Source: Lachnospiraceae bacterium
Lineage (GTDB): Bacteria > Bacillota > Clostridia > Lachnospirales > Lachnospiraceae
Length of the DNA stretch: 34,592 nt
Direction: 5' to 3'
Assembly: GCA_015057955.1 (NCBI GenBank)
Contig: SVDE01000014.1
Coordinates: 1 to 34,592, forward strand
Positions 16,198 to 26,478 of this stretch are shown piece by piece. The translations under genes and the position numbers were made by a program. Numbering within the stretch: the first letter of the stretch is position 1; each line of letters starts with the position of its first letter. Under the pieces are notes generated by a model, which ran no database searches, had not been told where the DNA came from, and saw nothing but the letters and a program-made list of their open reading frames with translations.

Positions 16198-16713
16198 ATG
16201 GCAAAAGTTGAATTGAAACAGCCCGTAGTCCAGGAGATCGCTGAGAATCTTAAAGATGCTCAGTCTGCTGTTGTTGTTGATTACCGCGGACTTACAGTTG
16301 AGCAGGATACAAAGCTCCGTAAGACTTTCCGTGAGGCAGGCGTTGTCTACAAAGTCTACAAGAACACAATGATCAACTTCGCTATCAAGGATACGGCATT
16401 TGAGCCCCTTTCAGTTACTCTTGAAGGACCTACAGCCATCGCGATTGCAAAAGACGATGCGACAGCACCTGCAAGGATCATCAAGAAGTTCGCTGCAGAG
16501 GCTCCTGCACTTGAAGTTAAGGGCGGAATTGTTGACGGCGCATTCTATGACGCCACCGGGATCAAGGCAATAGCCGATATCCCCGGAAGAGATGTTCTCA
16601 TCGGAAGACTTCTCGGAAGCATGCAGTCACCTATTGCTAACTTCGCACGCGTACTTAAACAGATCGCTGAGAAGGATGGAGCACCTGCTGCAGAAGCAGC
16701 TCCCGCAGAGTAA
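16198..16713 (+). CDS. rplJ: Ribosomal protein L10 (RplJ)
   Basis: The 171-residue protein begins MAKVELKQPVVQEIAENLKD and has VVDYRGLTVEQDTKLRKTFR, as in L10. It anchors L12 dimers on the ribosomal stalk and is the repressor that acts on its own leader. AAAGGAGG lies upstream of the ATG at normal spacing. The alanine-rich C-terminal end (GAPAAEAAPAE) follows the L12-binding helix. Confidence 0.97.
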   Translation: MAKVELKQPVVQEIAENLKDAQSAVVVDYRGLTVEQDTKLRKTFREAGVVYKVYKNTMINFAIKDTAFEPLSVTLEGPTAIAIAKDDATAPARIIKKFAAEAPALEVKGGIVDGAFYDATGIKAIADIPGRDVLIGRLLGSMQSPIANFARVLKQIAEKDGAPAAEAAPAE

Positions 16714-16782
16714 AAACTGCATAAGTAAACCAGTTCCGGGAAAACCGGAGAAAACACAATCATTAAATGGAGGATAAAAATA

Positions 16783-17157
16783 ATGGCTAAGATTACAGCT
16801 GAAGAACTGATCGCAGCGATCAAAGAAATGTCAGTATTAGAGCTTAACGAGCTTGTTAAGGCTTGTGAAGAAGAGTTTGGAGTTTCAGCAGCAGCAGGTG
16901 TTGTAGTTACAGGACCGGCTGAGGCAGCAGCAGTTGAGGAAGAGAAGACTGAGTTCGATGTAGAGCTTACAGAGATCGGACCTAACAAAGTTAAGGTCAT
17001 CAAGATCGTCCGTGACAACACAGGTCTTGGACTTAAGGAAGCTAAGGAACTCGTTGACAGCGCTCCGAAGGTAATCAAGGAAGGCATCTCTAAGGCAGAG
17101 GCTGAAGACCTTGTTAAGCAGCTTGCTGAGGTTGAGGCAAAGGGTACTATTAAATAA
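16783..17157 (+). CDS. rplL: Ribosomal protein L7/L12 (RplL)
   Basis: The 124-residue stalk protein has an N-terminal dimer and L10-binding helix region ([19 protein letters not shown]), an alanine-rich hinge (about 44-60) and the factor-binding C-terminal domain ([20 protein letters not shown]). TGGAGG lies nine to ten bases before the ATG. A strong terminator follows 23 bases after the gene. Confidence 0.97.
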   Translation: MAKITAEELIAAIKEMSVLELNELVKACEEEFGVSAAAGVVVTGPAEAAAVEEEKTEFDVELTEIGPNKVKVIKIVRDNTGLGLKEAKELVDSAPKVIKEGISKAEAEDLVKQLAEVEAKGTIK

Positions 17158-17179
17158 TCAGATAGTGATCCGAAAAAAC

Positions 17180-17209
17180 AGGCTGGTGCATCATGCACCA
17201 GCCTTTTTT
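17180..17209 (+). terminator. Strong intrinsic terminator after rplL
   Basis: AGGCTGGTGC and GCACCAGCCT form a perfect ten-pair stem with a five-base loop, followed by six Ts. It separates rplJL from rpoBC. Confidence 0.93.
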
Positions 17210-17259
17210 GATCCCTTGATAGGATCTGTTAAAAAAATCAAAAAATAAAAAAATAGTGG

Positions 17260-17288
17260 TTGACACCACCTTGACATTTCTGTAAAAT
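17260..17288 (+). promoter_or_regulatory. Promoter of rpoB-rpoC
   Basis: TTGACA, a 17-base spacer and TAAAAT are visible. A second TTGACA begins 11 bases after the first. Transcription should start near 17295, giving an untranslated leader of about 180 bases before rpoB. Confidence 0.8.
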
Positions 17289-17389
17289 GTAATGTGTTTT
17301 ACTGTGGAAAAATATGCACTAACTTTCGATCAGTGTTGATAGTTTATCATGTTTTTTTGCAAAAATCTATAATTATTTGAAAGGAAAAA

Positions 17390-17443
17390 AACCGTCACCG
17401 GAAATCAGCAATATTTAGCGAAACTGAGAGACGGTTGTTTTTT
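17390..17443 (+). promoter_or_regulatory. Terminator-like hairpin in the rpoB leader (candidate attenuator)
   Basis: AACCGTC (17390-17396) pairs with GACGGTT (17430-17436), and an inner TCAG/CTGA can also pair. The stem is flanked by A and T runs and followed by G and six Ts. It lies about 95 bases after the predicted transcript start and 34 bases before rpoB. I do not recognise it as a named RNA family. The pairing was worked out by eye. Confidence 0.5.
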
Positions 17444-17477
17444 CTGCAGATAAAATACAGCATAAGGAGTGACTTTA

Positions 17478-20400
17478 ATGGAGATAAACAGAATGCATCC
17501 TGTGAAGAGCGGCAAGAACACCAGAATGAGTTTTTCCACACAGGAAAATGTCTTGGAAATGCCGAATCTGATCGAAATCCAGAAAGCCTCGTATGATTGG
17601 TTTATCACGGACGGCCTCAGGGAGGTCTTCAATGATATTTCCCCCATCGAAGACTATGATGGAAATCTCAGCCTTGAATTTGTCGATTACAAGGTTGCTT
17701 ACGAAGACATAAAGTACACTATTGATGAATGTAAGGAGAGGGACGCCACATATGCGACTCCCCTTAAAGTCACCGTACGTCTTAACAATAAGGAAACCGG
17801 AGAGATCAGCGAGCATGAGATCTTCATGGGCGATCTGCCTCTGATGACTGAGACAGGTACTTTCGTGATCAACGGTGCTGAACGTGTCATCGTTTCACAG
17901 CTCGTCAGGTCACCCGGTATCTATTTCACTCTCAGCCATGACAAATTCGGCAAAGAGCTGTACGCATGCAACGTGATCCCGAACAGGGGTGCATGGTTTG
18001 AATATGAGACAGATTCAAACGATGTCTATTATGTTCATGCTGACAAGGCCAGGAAAGTTCCCGTTACCGTGCTCATCCGTGCGCTCGGAGTAGGCACCAA
18101 TGAGGAGATCATCGAGATGTTCGGCGAGGAGCCGAAGCTTCTTGCCTGCTTTGAAAAGGATCCGTCCAAGAATTATAAGGATGGACTTCTTGAACTCTAC
18201 AAGAAACTCCGTCCGGGCGAGCCTCTTCAGGTTGAGAATGCTGAGAACCTTATCACATCCATGTTCTTTGACAGTAAGAGATATGACCTCGCAAGAGTTG
18301 GCCGTTATAAATTCAACAAGAAGCTCGCTTACAGCAACAGGATCATCGGCGAGACCCTCGCAGAGGATGTTATCGACCAGACATCAGGAGAGCTCATCGC
18401 AACTGCGGGAACTGAAGTTACCCCGGAACTGTGCGAGAAGATCCAGAACGGTGCTGCTCCTTATGTACTCATCGCAAAAGACGGCAGGGGCGTAAAGGTC
18501 CTTTCCAACCTTATGGTAAATATCGATGAGTTCATCAAACTGAAGGACGAGGAGAAGAAGGAATTCGGCATCATCGAGGATGAAGTATATTGGCCGGCAC
18601 TCAAACCGATCCTTGAGGATTACAGCAAGAAAGCTGACAGGATCGAAGCGATCAAAAAGAACATTCACGAACTCGTTCCTAAGCATATTACCAAGGAAGA
18701 CATTTTCGCGAGCATTTCATACGGACTGAACCTTGATTCAGGCCTTGGAAACTTTGACGATATAGACCACCTCGGAAACCGCCGTATCAGAAGCGTTGGA
18801 GAACTTCTCCAGAATCAGTACAGAGTCGGACTTTCCAGGATGGAAAGAGTAGTCCATGAGAGAATGCAGACACAGGACATCGAGAGCATCACTCCCCAGT
18901 CCCTGATCAACATCAAACCCGTGACAGCTGCTGTCCGTGAGTTCTTCGGATCTTCACAGCTTTCACAGTTCATGGACCAGTGCAACCCGCTCAGCGAGCT
19001 TACACATAAGAGACGTCTTTCAGCACTTGGACCCGGCGGTCTGTCAAGAGACCGTGCAGGATTTGAGGTCCGAGACGTTCACTATACACATTACGGAAGA
19101 ATGTGTCCTATCGAGACACCTGAAGGTCCGAACATCGGTCTTATCAACTCACTGGCTTCATATGCCCGCGTGAACAAGTACGGATTTATCGAGGCTCCTT
19201 ACAGAGTTGTTGACAAGAGCGATCCTGAGAACCCCCGTGTTACCGATCAGGTTGTATACATTACAGCTGATGTGGAGGATAACTACAAAGTCGCACAGGC
19301 TAACTCACTTCTTGATGAGGAAGGACATTTCATCAGGAACACGGTTGCAGGCCGTTATAAGGATGACACATCTGAGTACGACAAGACTGAGATCGATCTC
19401 ATGGACGTTTCACCCATGATGGTCTTCTCAGCAGCAACAGGAATGATACCGTTCCTTGAGAACGACGACGCGAACCGTGCGCTCATGGGTTCCAACATGC
19501 AGCGTCAGGCGGTTCCGCTCCTTACTACCGAGGCTCCTGTCATCGGTACAGGAATGGAAGAAAAGGCTGCGAAGGACTCCGGCGTATGCGTACTTGCCAA
19601 GACCGGCGGTATCGTAGAGAGAGTTACTGCTACAGAGATCGGCATCAGGAATGACGCCGGCATCTATGAGACATATAAGATCTCCAAGTTCGCAAGATCC
19701 AACCAGAGCAACTGCTATAACCAGAGACCCATAGTTGAAAAGGGTGAAAGAGTTGAGGCAGGACAGGTAATTGCAGACGGAGCTTCAACATGCAACGGAG
19801 AGCTCGCCCTCGGCAAGAACCCGCTCATAGGATTCATGACTTGGGAAGGCTACAACTACGAGGATGCTGTTCTTATCAGCGAGCGCCTCGTCATGGATGA
19901 TGTTTACACATCGATCCATATTGAAAGATATGAGACCGAGTCCCGTGACACCAAGCTCGGACCGGAAGAGATCACCAGAGACGTACCGGGCGTCGGCGAC
20001 GAAGCTCTCAAGGACCTTGATGAGCGCGGAATCATCCGTATCGGCGCAGAAGTCCGTGCCGGTGACATCCTGGTCGGAAAAGTCACTCCTAAGGGAGAGA
20101 CAGAGCTTACTCCTGAAGAGAGACTTCTTCGTGCGATCTTCGGTGAGAAGGCAAGGGAAGTAAGGGATACTTCACTCAGAGTCCCTCACGGCGCATATGG
20201 AATCGTAGTTGACACAAAGGTCTTCTTAAGAGAAGAAGGCGACGAACTTAGCCCCGGCGTTAACCAGACAGTACGTGTCTACATTGCCCAGAAGAGAAAA
20301 CTCTCTGTTGGTGACAAGATGGCAGGACGTCATGGAAACAAGGGTGTTGTATCAAGAGTGCTTCCTGTGGAAGACATGCCTTATCTTCCTAACGGACGTC

Positions 20401-21347
20401 CCCTTGACATAGTGCTTAACCCGCTCGGCGTTCCTTCACGTATGAATATCGGACAGGTCCTTGAGACACATCTGTCTCTGGCTGCAACAGCGCTGGGATT
20501 CAACATCTCAACACCGGTATTCGGAGGAGCAAATGAGAAAGATATCGTTGACAATCTTGCCATGGCAAATGATTACGTCAACGGTGAATGGGATGACTTC
20601 AAAGCTAAATATAAAAAGAAACTCAACCCTGAGATCATGCAGTATCTTGAGGATCATCTGGACCACAGGGCAGAGTGGAAAGGCGTTCCTTTCAATGCTG
20701 ACGGACGTGTACAGCTGAGGGACGGACGCACAGGAGAATTCTTTGACTCACCTGTAACCATCGGATTCATGCATTACCTGAAGCTGCATCATCTTGTTGA
20801 TGACAAGATCCATGCACGTTCAACAGGTCCTTACTCTCTGGTAACCCAGCAACCTCTGGGAGGAAAAGCCCAGTTCGGCGGACAGAGATTCGGAGAGATG
20901 GAAGTATGGGCTCTTGAGGCTTATGGCGCTTCCTACACACTTCAGGAAGTACTCACAGTCAAGTCTGATGACGTTGTCGGACGTGTCAAGACTTATGAGG
21001 CCATCATCAAGGGCGAGAATATTCCCGAGGCAGGAACACCCGAGTCATTCAAGGTGCTTGTCAAGGAACTTCAGTCACTTGCTCTGGACATCAGGGTGCT
21101 GAGTGAGGACAATACTGAAGTTAAGCTTCTTGAGTCAGTTGACTACGGCGAGACTAACTTTAACGCAATGCTTGCCCATAACAGCCATCCCAGGGAGAAG
21201 GAGAACTATGCTGCGCATGGATTCTCAGTCCAGGAATTTGCGGGCAGCGAGCTTGAGTATGTTGAAGACGAAAAAGACAATGATTACATTGATGATGATT
21301 ATACATCAGACAAGATGTTCACCGACGATTTCGATGATGAGTTTTAA
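17478..21347 (+). CDS. rpoB: RpoB, RNA polymerase beta subunit
   Basis: The protein of 1289 residues has beta-subunit landmarks. The rifampicin region [20 protein letters not shown] is followed by [20 protein letters not shown] and [32 protein letters not shown] lies in the active-centre half, and [20 protein letters not shown] near the end. The ORF track starts at GTG 17469, but that codon overlaps the AAGGAG site. ATG 17478 stands eight bases behind it and is the better start. Within the rifampicin region C502 replaces the Asn found at E. coli position 518, while the equivalents of D516, H526 and S531 are kept. The C-terminus is acidic ([15 protein letters not shown]). Confidence 0.98.
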   Translation: MEINRMHPVKSGKNTRMSFSTQENVLEMPNLIEIQKASYDWFITDGLREVFNDISPIEDYDGNLSLEFVDYKVAYEDIKYTIDECKERDATYATPLKVTVRLNNKETGEISEHEIFMGDLPLMTETGTFVINGAERVIVSQLVRSPGIYFTLSHDKFGKELYACNVIPNRGAWFEYETDSNDVYYVHADKARKVPVTVLIRALGVGTNEEIIEMFGEEPKLLACFEKDPSKNYKDGLLELYKKLRPGEPLQVENAENLITSMFFDSKRYDLARVGRYKFNKKLAYSNRIIGETLAEDVIDQTSGELIATAGTEVTPELCEKIQNGAAPYVLIAKDGRGVKVLSNLMVNIDEFIKLKDEEKKEFGIIEDEVYWPALKPILEDYSKKADRIEAIKKNIHELVPKHITKEDIFASISYGLNLDSGLGNFDDIDHLGNRRIRSVGELLQNQYRVGLSRMERVVHERMQTQDIESITPQSLINIKPVTAAVREFFGSSQLSQFMDQCNPLSELTHKRRLSALGPGGLSRDRAGFEVRDVHYTHYGRMCPIETPEGPNIGLINSLASYARVNKYGFIEAPYRVVDKSDPENPRVTDQVVYITADVEDNYKVAQANSLLDEEGHFIRNTVAGRYKDDTSEYDKTEIDLMDVSPMMVFSAATGMIPFLENDDANRALMGSNMQRQAVPLLTTEAPVIGTGMEEKAAKDSGVCVLAKTGGIVERVTATEIGIRNDAGIYETYKISKFARSNQSNCYNQRPIVEKGERVEAGQVIADGASTCNGELALGKNPLIGFMTWEGYNYEDAVLISERLVMDDVYTSIHIERYETESRDTKLGPEEITRDVPGVGDEALKDLDERGIIRIGAEVRAGDILVGKVTPKGETELTPEERLLRAIFGEKAREVRDTSLRVPHGAYGIVVDTKVFLREEGDELSPGVNQTVRVYIAQKRKLSVGDKMAGRHGNKGVVSRVLPVEDMPYLPNGRPLDIVLNPLGVPSRMNIGQVLETHLSLAATALGFNISTPVFGGANEKDIVDNLAMANDYVNGEWDDFKAKYKKKLNPEIMQYLEDHLDHRAEWKGVPFNADGRVQLRDGRTGEFFDSPVTIGFMHYLKLHHLVDDKIHARSTGPYSLVTQQPLGGKAQFGGQRFGEMEVWALEAYGASYTLQEVLTVKSDDVVGRVKTYEAIIKGENIPEAGTPESFKVLVKELQSLALDIRVLSEDNTEVKLLESVDYGETNFNAMLAHNSHPREKENYAAHGFSVQEFAGSELEYVEDEKDNDYIDDDYTSDKMFTDDFDDEF

Positions 21348-21358
21348 AAGGAGGGAGA

Positions 21359-24300
21359 ATGGTTATGGCACAGCGCAGCGTGGTAAATGAAAACTATGAG
21401 CCTATGACATTTGACAAGATCAGGATCGGACTTGCAAGCCCCGAGACTATCAGAGAGTGGTCATATGGTGAAGTTACAAAGCCGGAAACTATTAACTACA
21501 GAACCCTCAAGCCTGAAAAGGACGGCCTTTTCTGTGAAAGGATCTTCGGACCGAGCAAGGACTGGGAGTGTCACTGCGGTAAATATAAAAAGATAAGATA
21601 CAAGGGCATCATTTGTGACAGATGCGGAGTTGAAGTTACAAAGGCTTCTGTCCGCCGTGAGAGAATGGGAAGCATCGAGCTTGCCGCTCCTGTATCACAC
21701 ATCTGGTATTTTAAAGGCATACCTTCAAGAATGGGACTGATCCTCGATCTGTCACCCAAGACACTTGAGAAGGTGCTGTATTTCGCAAGCTACATAGTCC
21801 TGGATCCCGGCGAGACCGATCTTGAATACAAGCAGGTTCTCACAGAGAAGGAATACGGCGATGCGAAGGAGAGAAATGAAGCTGTGATCTCAACTCTCCG
21901 TGTCGGCATGGGCGCAGAGGCAATAGATGAACTGCTTTCATCGATCGACCTGGATCAGCTTGCTGCTGAACTCAGGGAAGGCCTGGCAGGTTCCACAGGA
22001 CAGAAGAGGGCAAAGATCGTTAAGAGACTTGAGGTTGTTGAAGCATTCAGAAACAGCGGAAACAAGCCTGAGTGGATGATCCTTAAGGTCATCCCGGTCA
22101 TACCGCCCGATCTCAGACCGATGGTCCAGCTTGATGGCGGCAGATTTGCCACATCAGACCTTAACGACCTTTACAGAAGGATCATAAACAGAAATAACAG
22201 ACTTGCCCGTCTGCTTGAAATGGGCGCGCCTGAGATAATCGTCAGAAACGAGAAGAGAATGCTCCAGGAAGCTGTCGATGCACTTATCGACAACGGCCGC
22301 CGCGGACGTCCGGTCACAGGACCTGCAGGAAGATCCCTTAAGTCTCTGTCGGACATGCTCAAAGGTAAGCAGGGACGATTCAGGCAGAACCTCCTTGGAA
22401 AGCGTGTTGACTATTCAGGACGTTCAGTTATCGTTGTCGGACCTGAACTTAAGATCTACCAGTGCGGTCTTCCCAAAGAGATGGCCGTTGAGCTATTCAA
22501 ACCATTCGTCATGAAGAAACTGGTCGATTATGAAAAGGCAAACAACATCAAGGCTGCAAAGAAGATGGTAGAGAAACTCCAGACCGAGGTCTGGGACGTG
22601 CTCGAGGAGGTTATCAAGGAGCATCCTGTTATGCTCAACCGTGCACCTACACTTCACAGACTTGGTATCCAGGCATTCGAGCCGGTACTGGTCGAGGGAC
22701 GTGCAATCAAGCTTCATCCTCTTGTATGTACAGCATTCAATGCCGACTTCGATGGTGACCAGATGGCTGCACACCTTCCTCTTAGCGTAGAGGCTCAGGC
22801 AGAGTGCAGGTTCATGCTCCTGTCACCTAACAACCTGCTCAAGCCGTCAGACGGAGCACCTGTTGCCGTTCCTTCACAGGACATGGTACTGGGTATATAC
22901 TATCTGACACAGCAGAGAGATGGTGAGCCCGGTGAAGGCAAGGCTTTCAAGGATGTAAATGAGGCAATATTTGCATATGACAGCAACATCATCACTCTTC
23001 ACAGCAAGATCAAGATCCGCATGGAGAGGACTCTTCCAGACGGAAGGACTGTAAGGGGCATTATCGATACCTCACTCGGACGTGTGCTCTTTAACGAAGT
23101 GATCCCCCAGGATCTCGGCTTCGTAAAGAGAGAGAAGGATGAGGATTATCTCAAGCTTGAGATCGACAAGCTTGTTAAAAAGAAAGATCTCAAGAAGATC
23201 CTTGAGAAGGTCATCAACATCCACGGAGCTACAGTTACATCAGAAGTTCTTGATAATATCAAGAGCATGGGCTACAAGTATTCGACTAAAGCAGCGTTTA
23301 CAGTATCCATTTCAGACATGACTGTTCCTGAGAAAAAGCAGGAGATCATAAAGCAGGCCGAGGAAGATGTCGAGACTATCCAGAATGCATACCGCATGGG
23401 TCTTGCAACCGAGGATGAGCGTTACAGACAGATCATCAATATCTGGGACGCAGCCGATAAGAAGATTGCTGAAGAGCTTATGTCTTCACTTGACAAATAC
23501 AATAATATTTACATGATGGCTGACTCCGGTGCCCGTGGTTCCGAGCAGCAGATCAAGCAGCTTGCAGGCATGCGTGGTCTGATGGCGGATACAACAGGAC
23601 GCGCGATCGAACTTCCGATCAAGTCAAACTTCCGTGAAGGTCTGGACGTTCTGGAATACTTCATTTCAGCTCACGGCGCACGTAAGGGTCTGTCTGATAC
23701 AGCTCTTCGTACAGCTGACTCAGGATACCTTACACGTAGGCTTGTTGACGTCAGCCAGGAGCTCATCATCAACCAGGTAGACTGTATGGATACCAGCGAC
23801 AGCGACGAGATCCCGTACATGGAAGTACATGCTTTCAATGAGGACAAGGAAGTCATCGAAAGCCTTGAGGAGAGGATCGTCGGCAGATACGCTGCAGTTG
23901 ATATCACTGATGAAAATGGCAATGTCATAGTAAGAAAGAACTGCATGATCACTCCTTCAAGAGCTGAAGCAATCGTTGCAGCGGGAATCGAGAGAGTCAA
24001 GATCCGTACCATCCTTACTTGCAAGAGCGAAAACGGCATCTGCTCAAGATGCTACGGAGCGAACATGGCTACAGGACAGCCTGTTCAGATCGGTGAGGCA
24101 GTCGGTATCATAGCTGCACAGTCCATCGGTGAGCCCGGTACACAGCTTACAATGAGAACATTCCATACCGGTGGTGTTGCCGGCGGAGATATCACACAGG
24201 GTCTTCCTCGTGTAGAAGAGCTTTTCGAAGCAAGAAAACCTAAGGGTGTTGCCATAATCTCCGAATTTGAAGGCGACGCGGAAGTACGCGATTCAAAGAA

Positions 24301-25084
24301 CAAGACCGAAGTTGTTGTTGTCGACGGCGAAGGCAAGGAAAAAGCATACCTTATCCCTTACGGATCAAAGATCGCCAAGAAGATCATGATCGCAAATGAT
24401 GAGGGCCATACAGTTCACATTGAACGCGGTGAGAGGATAACCGAAGGAAATATCAATCCTCATGACATCATAAGGATACTTGATGTAAATGCATGCCAGG
24501 ATTACATCATGAAGGAAGTCCAGATCCCTTACAGGCTCCAGGGTGTTGAGATCAACGATAAGCACATCGAGGTCATCATCCGCCAGATGCTGAGAAAGAT
24601 CCGCATCGAGGAAGCCGGCGATTCACAGTTCCTTCCGGGTACCGTTGAGAACGTATTCGAATTTGAACGCGTTAACAAGAAGCTCATTGCTGAAGGCAAG
24701 GAGCCGGCGATCGGTAAGAGGATCGTTATGGGTATCACAAAGGCATCTCTTGCAACCGAGTCATTCATGTCTGCAGCATCATTCCAGGAGACCACAAAGG
24801 TTCTTACTGAAGCTGCTATCAACGGCAAGGTAGATCCGCTCATCGGACTTAAGGAGAATGTCATCATCGGTAAGCTCATACCTGCAGGTACAGGAATGAA
24901 GCTCTACAGAGATGTCAAACTCAATACAGATGAGATGATCGCTAAGAAGAAAGCGGAAGAGAATGCCATCCTCGCAGCGGTCGAAGAGGAAACTCTTGCT
25001 GCTGAAGAGGCGGAAACCGAAGAGACTGTGGAAGAGGTCGCAGAAGAGGCCGTTGAAGCTGCCGAGGAAACAACCGAGGAGTAA
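21359..25084 (+). CDS. rpoC: RpoC, RNA polymerase beta' subunit
   Basis: The 1241-residue subunit carries the catalytic NADFDGDQ (461-468) that holds the active-site magnesium. The N-terminal zinc site is [20 protein letters not shown], the second zinc site is [13 protein letters not shown], and the trigger/bridge region includes [20 protein letters not shown]. The start at 21359 is four bases from AAGGAGG. The ATG at 21365 (third residue) has wider spacing and is also possible. It lies 11 bases after rpoB. The last 40 or so residues are an acidic glutamate/alanine tail ([18 protein letters not shown]). A clear terminator follows. Confidence 0.98.
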   Translation: MVMAQRSVVNENYEPMTFDKIRIGLASPETIREWSYGEVTKPETINYRTLKPEKDGLFCERIFGPSKDWECHCGKYKKIRYKGIICDRCGVEVTKASVRRERMGSIELAAPVSHIWYFKGIPSRMGLILDLSPKTLEKVLYFASYIVLDPGETDLEYKQVLTEKEYGDAKERNEAVISTLRVGMGAEAIDELLSSIDLDQLAAELREGLAGSTGQKRAKIVKRLEVVEAFRNSGNKPEWMILKVIPVIPPDLRPMVQLDGGRFATSDLNDLYRRIINRNNRLARLLEMGAPEIIVRNEKRMLQEAVDALIDNGRRGRPVTGPAGRSLKSLSDMLKGKQGRFRQNLLGKRVDYSGRSVIVVGPELKIYQCGLPKEMAVELFKPFVMKKLVDYEKANNIKAAKKMVEKLQTEVWDVLEEVIKEHPVMLNRAPTLHRLGIQAFEPVLVEGRAIKLHPLVCTAFNADFDGDQMAAHLPLSVEAQAECRFMLLSPNNLLKPSDGAPVAVPSQDMVLGIYYLTQQRDGEPGEGKAFKDVNEAIFAYDSNIITLHSKIKIRMERTLPDGRTVRGIIDTSLGRVLFNEVIPQDLGFVKREKDEDYLKLEIDKLVKKKDLKKILEKVINIHGATVTSEVLDNIKSMGYKYSTKAAFTVSISDMTVPEKKQEIIKQAEEDVETIQNAYRMGLATEDERYRQIINIWDAADKKIAEELMSSLDKYNNIYMMADSGARGSEQQIKQLAGMRGLMADTTGRAIELPIKSNFREGLDVLEYFISAHGARKGLSDTALRTADSGYLTRRLVDVSQELIINQVDCMDTSDSDEIPYMEVHAFNEDKEVIESLEERIVGRYAAVDITDENGNVIVRKNCMITPSRAEAIVAAGIERVKIRTILTCKSENGICSRCYGANMATGQPVQIGEAVGIIAAQSIGEPGTQLTMRTFHTGGVAGGDITQGLPRVEELFEARKPKGVAIISEFEGDAEVRDSKNKTEVVVVDGEGKEKAYLIPYGSKIAKKIMIANDEGHTVHIERGERITEGNINPHDIIRILDVNACQDYIMKEVQIPYRLQGVEINDKHIEVIIRQMLRKIRIEEAGDSQFLPGTVENVFEFERVNKKLIAEGKEPAIGKRIVMGITKASLATESFMSAASFQETTKVLTEAAINGKVDPLIGLKENVIIGKLIPAGTGMKLYRDVKLNTDEMIAKKKAEENAILAAVEEETLAAEEAETEETVEEVAEEAVEAAEETTEE

Positions 25085-25112
25085 GATCATTCCGGTCATT
25101 CAAAGATAATGT

Positions 25113-25155
25113 AAATGCCCCCTAATGCACATTAACGCAGTAGGGGGCATTTTTG
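25113..25155 (+). terminator. Intrinsic terminator after rpoC
   Basis: AATGCCCCCTA pairs with TAGGGGGCATT across a 16-base loop and is followed by a T-rich run. It ends the rpoBC transcript. Confidence 0.9.
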
Positions 25156-25171
25156 TTTTTCTAAATCACGC

Positions 25172-25200
25172 TTTACATATATTGTTATCTGCGGTACAAT
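25172..25200 (+). promoter_or_regulatory. Promoter of the FMN riboswitch-ribU transcript
   Basis: TTTACA, a 17-base spacer and TACAAT are visible, placing the start about 12 bases before the riboswitch. Confidence 0.75.
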
Positions 25201-25218
25201 ACGACCAATCAAATAATC

Positions 25219-25327
25219 TGTTTCGGGGCGGGGTGAGATTCCCCACCGGCAGTATAGTCTGCGAGCCTTAACTGGTTGATCAGGTGAGATTCCTGAACCG
25301 ACGGTCATAGTCCGGATGAGAGAGACA
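25219..25327 (+). ncRNA. FMN riboswitch (RFN element)
   Basis: The sequence shows the conserved RFN blocks CGGGGCGGGGTGAGATTCCC, ACCGGCAG, CTGCGAGCC, GGTGAGATTCCTGAACCGAC and AGTCCGGATGAGAGAGA. The closing helix pairs TGTTTC (25219-25224) with GAGACA (25322-25327). A terminator follows, so FMN binding should stop transcription before the riboflavin transporter gene. Confidence 0.96.
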
Positions 25328-25350
25328 AAAAGGCTTTTCTTTAAATGCAT

Positions 25351-25377
25351 GCCCTGACATTTCGTCAGGGCTTTTTT
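25351..25377 (+). terminator. Terminator of the FMN riboswitch expression platform
   Basis: GCCCTGAC and GTCAGGGC form an eight-pair stem with a five-base loop, followed by six Ts. It lies between the aptamer and ribU. Confidence 0.92.
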
Positions 25378-25433
25378 CATTAAAGCATGTCTTTCCAAAC
25401 AGATTAAATAAACATTTGAAAGGAAAGATAATC

Positions 25434-26114
25434 ATGGAAAAAACAAAACAGAGATTCGGTGTCAGAGAGATAGTAATGATCGGCATGTTCTGCGCACTCA
25501 GTTATGCAGTCATGGCGCTGTCAAAGCTCATTCCAGTAAATGTCATGGGCTTTTTGAGCTTTGACTTCAAGGACGTTATCATCGCCATATGCGGCTTTAT
25601 GTTCGGCCCGCTCCCGGCAGTTATAGTGTCAGTCATAGTATCGTTTATTGAAATGATAACCATAAGCAGCACAGCATGGATAGGGTTCTTAATGAACGTG
25701 CTGTCCACATGTGCTTTTGTAGTTCCCGCAGCAGTTATCTATAAATCAAGGAAAAAGTTCTCAGGCGCCCTTATAGGCCTCATCGCAGGAGTGCTTAGCA
25801 TGACTGCCATCATGCTGCTTTGGAACTGGCTGATCACTCCTCTTTACATGGGCACACCCAGGGAAGTGGTCGTAGGCCTGCTGATGCCGGTATTCCTGCC
25901 GTTCAATCTGATCAAGGGAGGAATGAATGCGGCCCTGACAGTACTGCTTTACAAACCGGTTGTGACTGCGCTCAGAAAGGCACGGCTGTTGCCCCAGAGC
26001 AGCAGCTCAGGAGCCTCAAAGAGGCGGAGCATCACTGTGCCGGTCGTTATCGCATCGGTAGTTGTATTTGCTTCGCTTGTACTGATCGTGCTCGTATGGC
26101 AGAAGATCATATAA
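25434..26114 (+). CDS. ribU: RibU-like riboflavin ECF transporter S component
   Basis: The 226-residue membrane protein is of the ECF S-component type, with about five to six hydrophobic segments in the first 190 residues. The N-terminal region includes REIVMIGMFCALSYAVMAL. FLSFDFKDVIIAICGFMFGP follows, a stretch typical of RibU. A basic linker (SGASKRRS) leads to an extra C-terminal helix (VVIASVVVFASLVLIVLVW), longer than the usual family end as far as I recall. The ORF track begins at TTG 25416, but the AAAGGAAAG site lies just before ATG 25434. The FMN riboswitch directly upstream supports riboflavin as the substrate. The shared EcfA/A'/T module is not in the window. Confidence 0.92.
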   Translation: MEKTKQRFGVREIVMIGMFCALSYAVMALSKLIPVNVMGFLSFDFKDVIIAICGFMFGPLPAVIVSVIVSFIEMITISSTAWIGFLMNVLSTCAFVVPAAVIYKSRKKFSGALIGLIAGVLSMTAIMLLWNWLITPLYMGTPREVVVGLLMPVFLPFNLIKGGMNAALTVLLYKPVVTALRKARLLPQSSSSGASKRRSITVPVVIASVVVFASLVLIVLVWQKII

Positions 26115-26123
26115 AAAAACGCT

Positions 26124-26152
26124 TGATTGTTCACCTGACATAGGTGTATAGT
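26124..26152 (+). promoter_or_regulatory. Promoter of the lysine riboswitch-dap operon
   Basis: TTGATT, a 17-base spacer and TATAGT are visible. A small inverted repeat, CACCT-GACAT-AGGTG, fills most of the spacer. It could be an operator or chance. Confidence 0.6.
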
Positions 26153-26180
26153 ATACAAAATCAAATATTGCAATTAAAGG

Positions 26181-26337
26181 ATAGAGGATGCGGTTGCCAT
26201 TAGTAGCACCAGTGCAGAAGGCCGGGCAGGGCCGTTGCTGATGGGAAAGGGGACGCCGCCGAAGGAAAAGAGATTGCAGTCTTTTCCTGGGCATGCGGAT
26301 AAGATCCGCATGACTGTCGCATTTTGCGGAGAGCTAT
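26181..26337 (+). ncRNA. Lysine riboswitch (L box)
   Basis: The stretch has lysine-riboswitch landmarks in order: ATAGAGGATGCGG, TTAGTA, AAAGGGGACGCCGCCGAAGG, CCTGGGCATGCGG, GACTGTCGC and GCGGAGAGCTAT. ATAG at the start can pair with CTAT at the end to close the aptamer. The 364 bases between ribU and dapA hold this element, its promoter and its terminator. No gene is seen there. Lysine should reduce expression of the downstream operon. Confidence 0.92.
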
Positions 26338-26387
26338 GTATTGATTGGAATTTTATGACACAGTCATAATACTCATTAGTCCGATTG

Positions 26388-26427
26388 AACACAGCGTTAG
26401 CAGATGCAAAACGCTGTGTTTTTATTT
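26388..26427 (+). terminator. Terminator of the lysine riboswitch
   Basis: AACACAGCGTT and AACGCTGTGTT form an 11-pair stem, followed by TTTTTATTTT. It ends 51 bases before dapA. Confidence 0.93.
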
Positions 26428-26478
26428 TCCCGATTGCAATAGATGAAAATTAATCTGATTTCAGGAGGAAAACAAACA

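Noticed and set aside
17292-17339. Possible 15-codon leader peptide before rpoB (starts MCFTVEK)
   Set aside because: Its ATG lies at or before the predicted transcript start and has no ribosome binding site.
17368-17373. Second TATAAT in the rpoB leader
   Set aside because: No matching -35 at acceptable spacing. The promoter at 17260 is much better.
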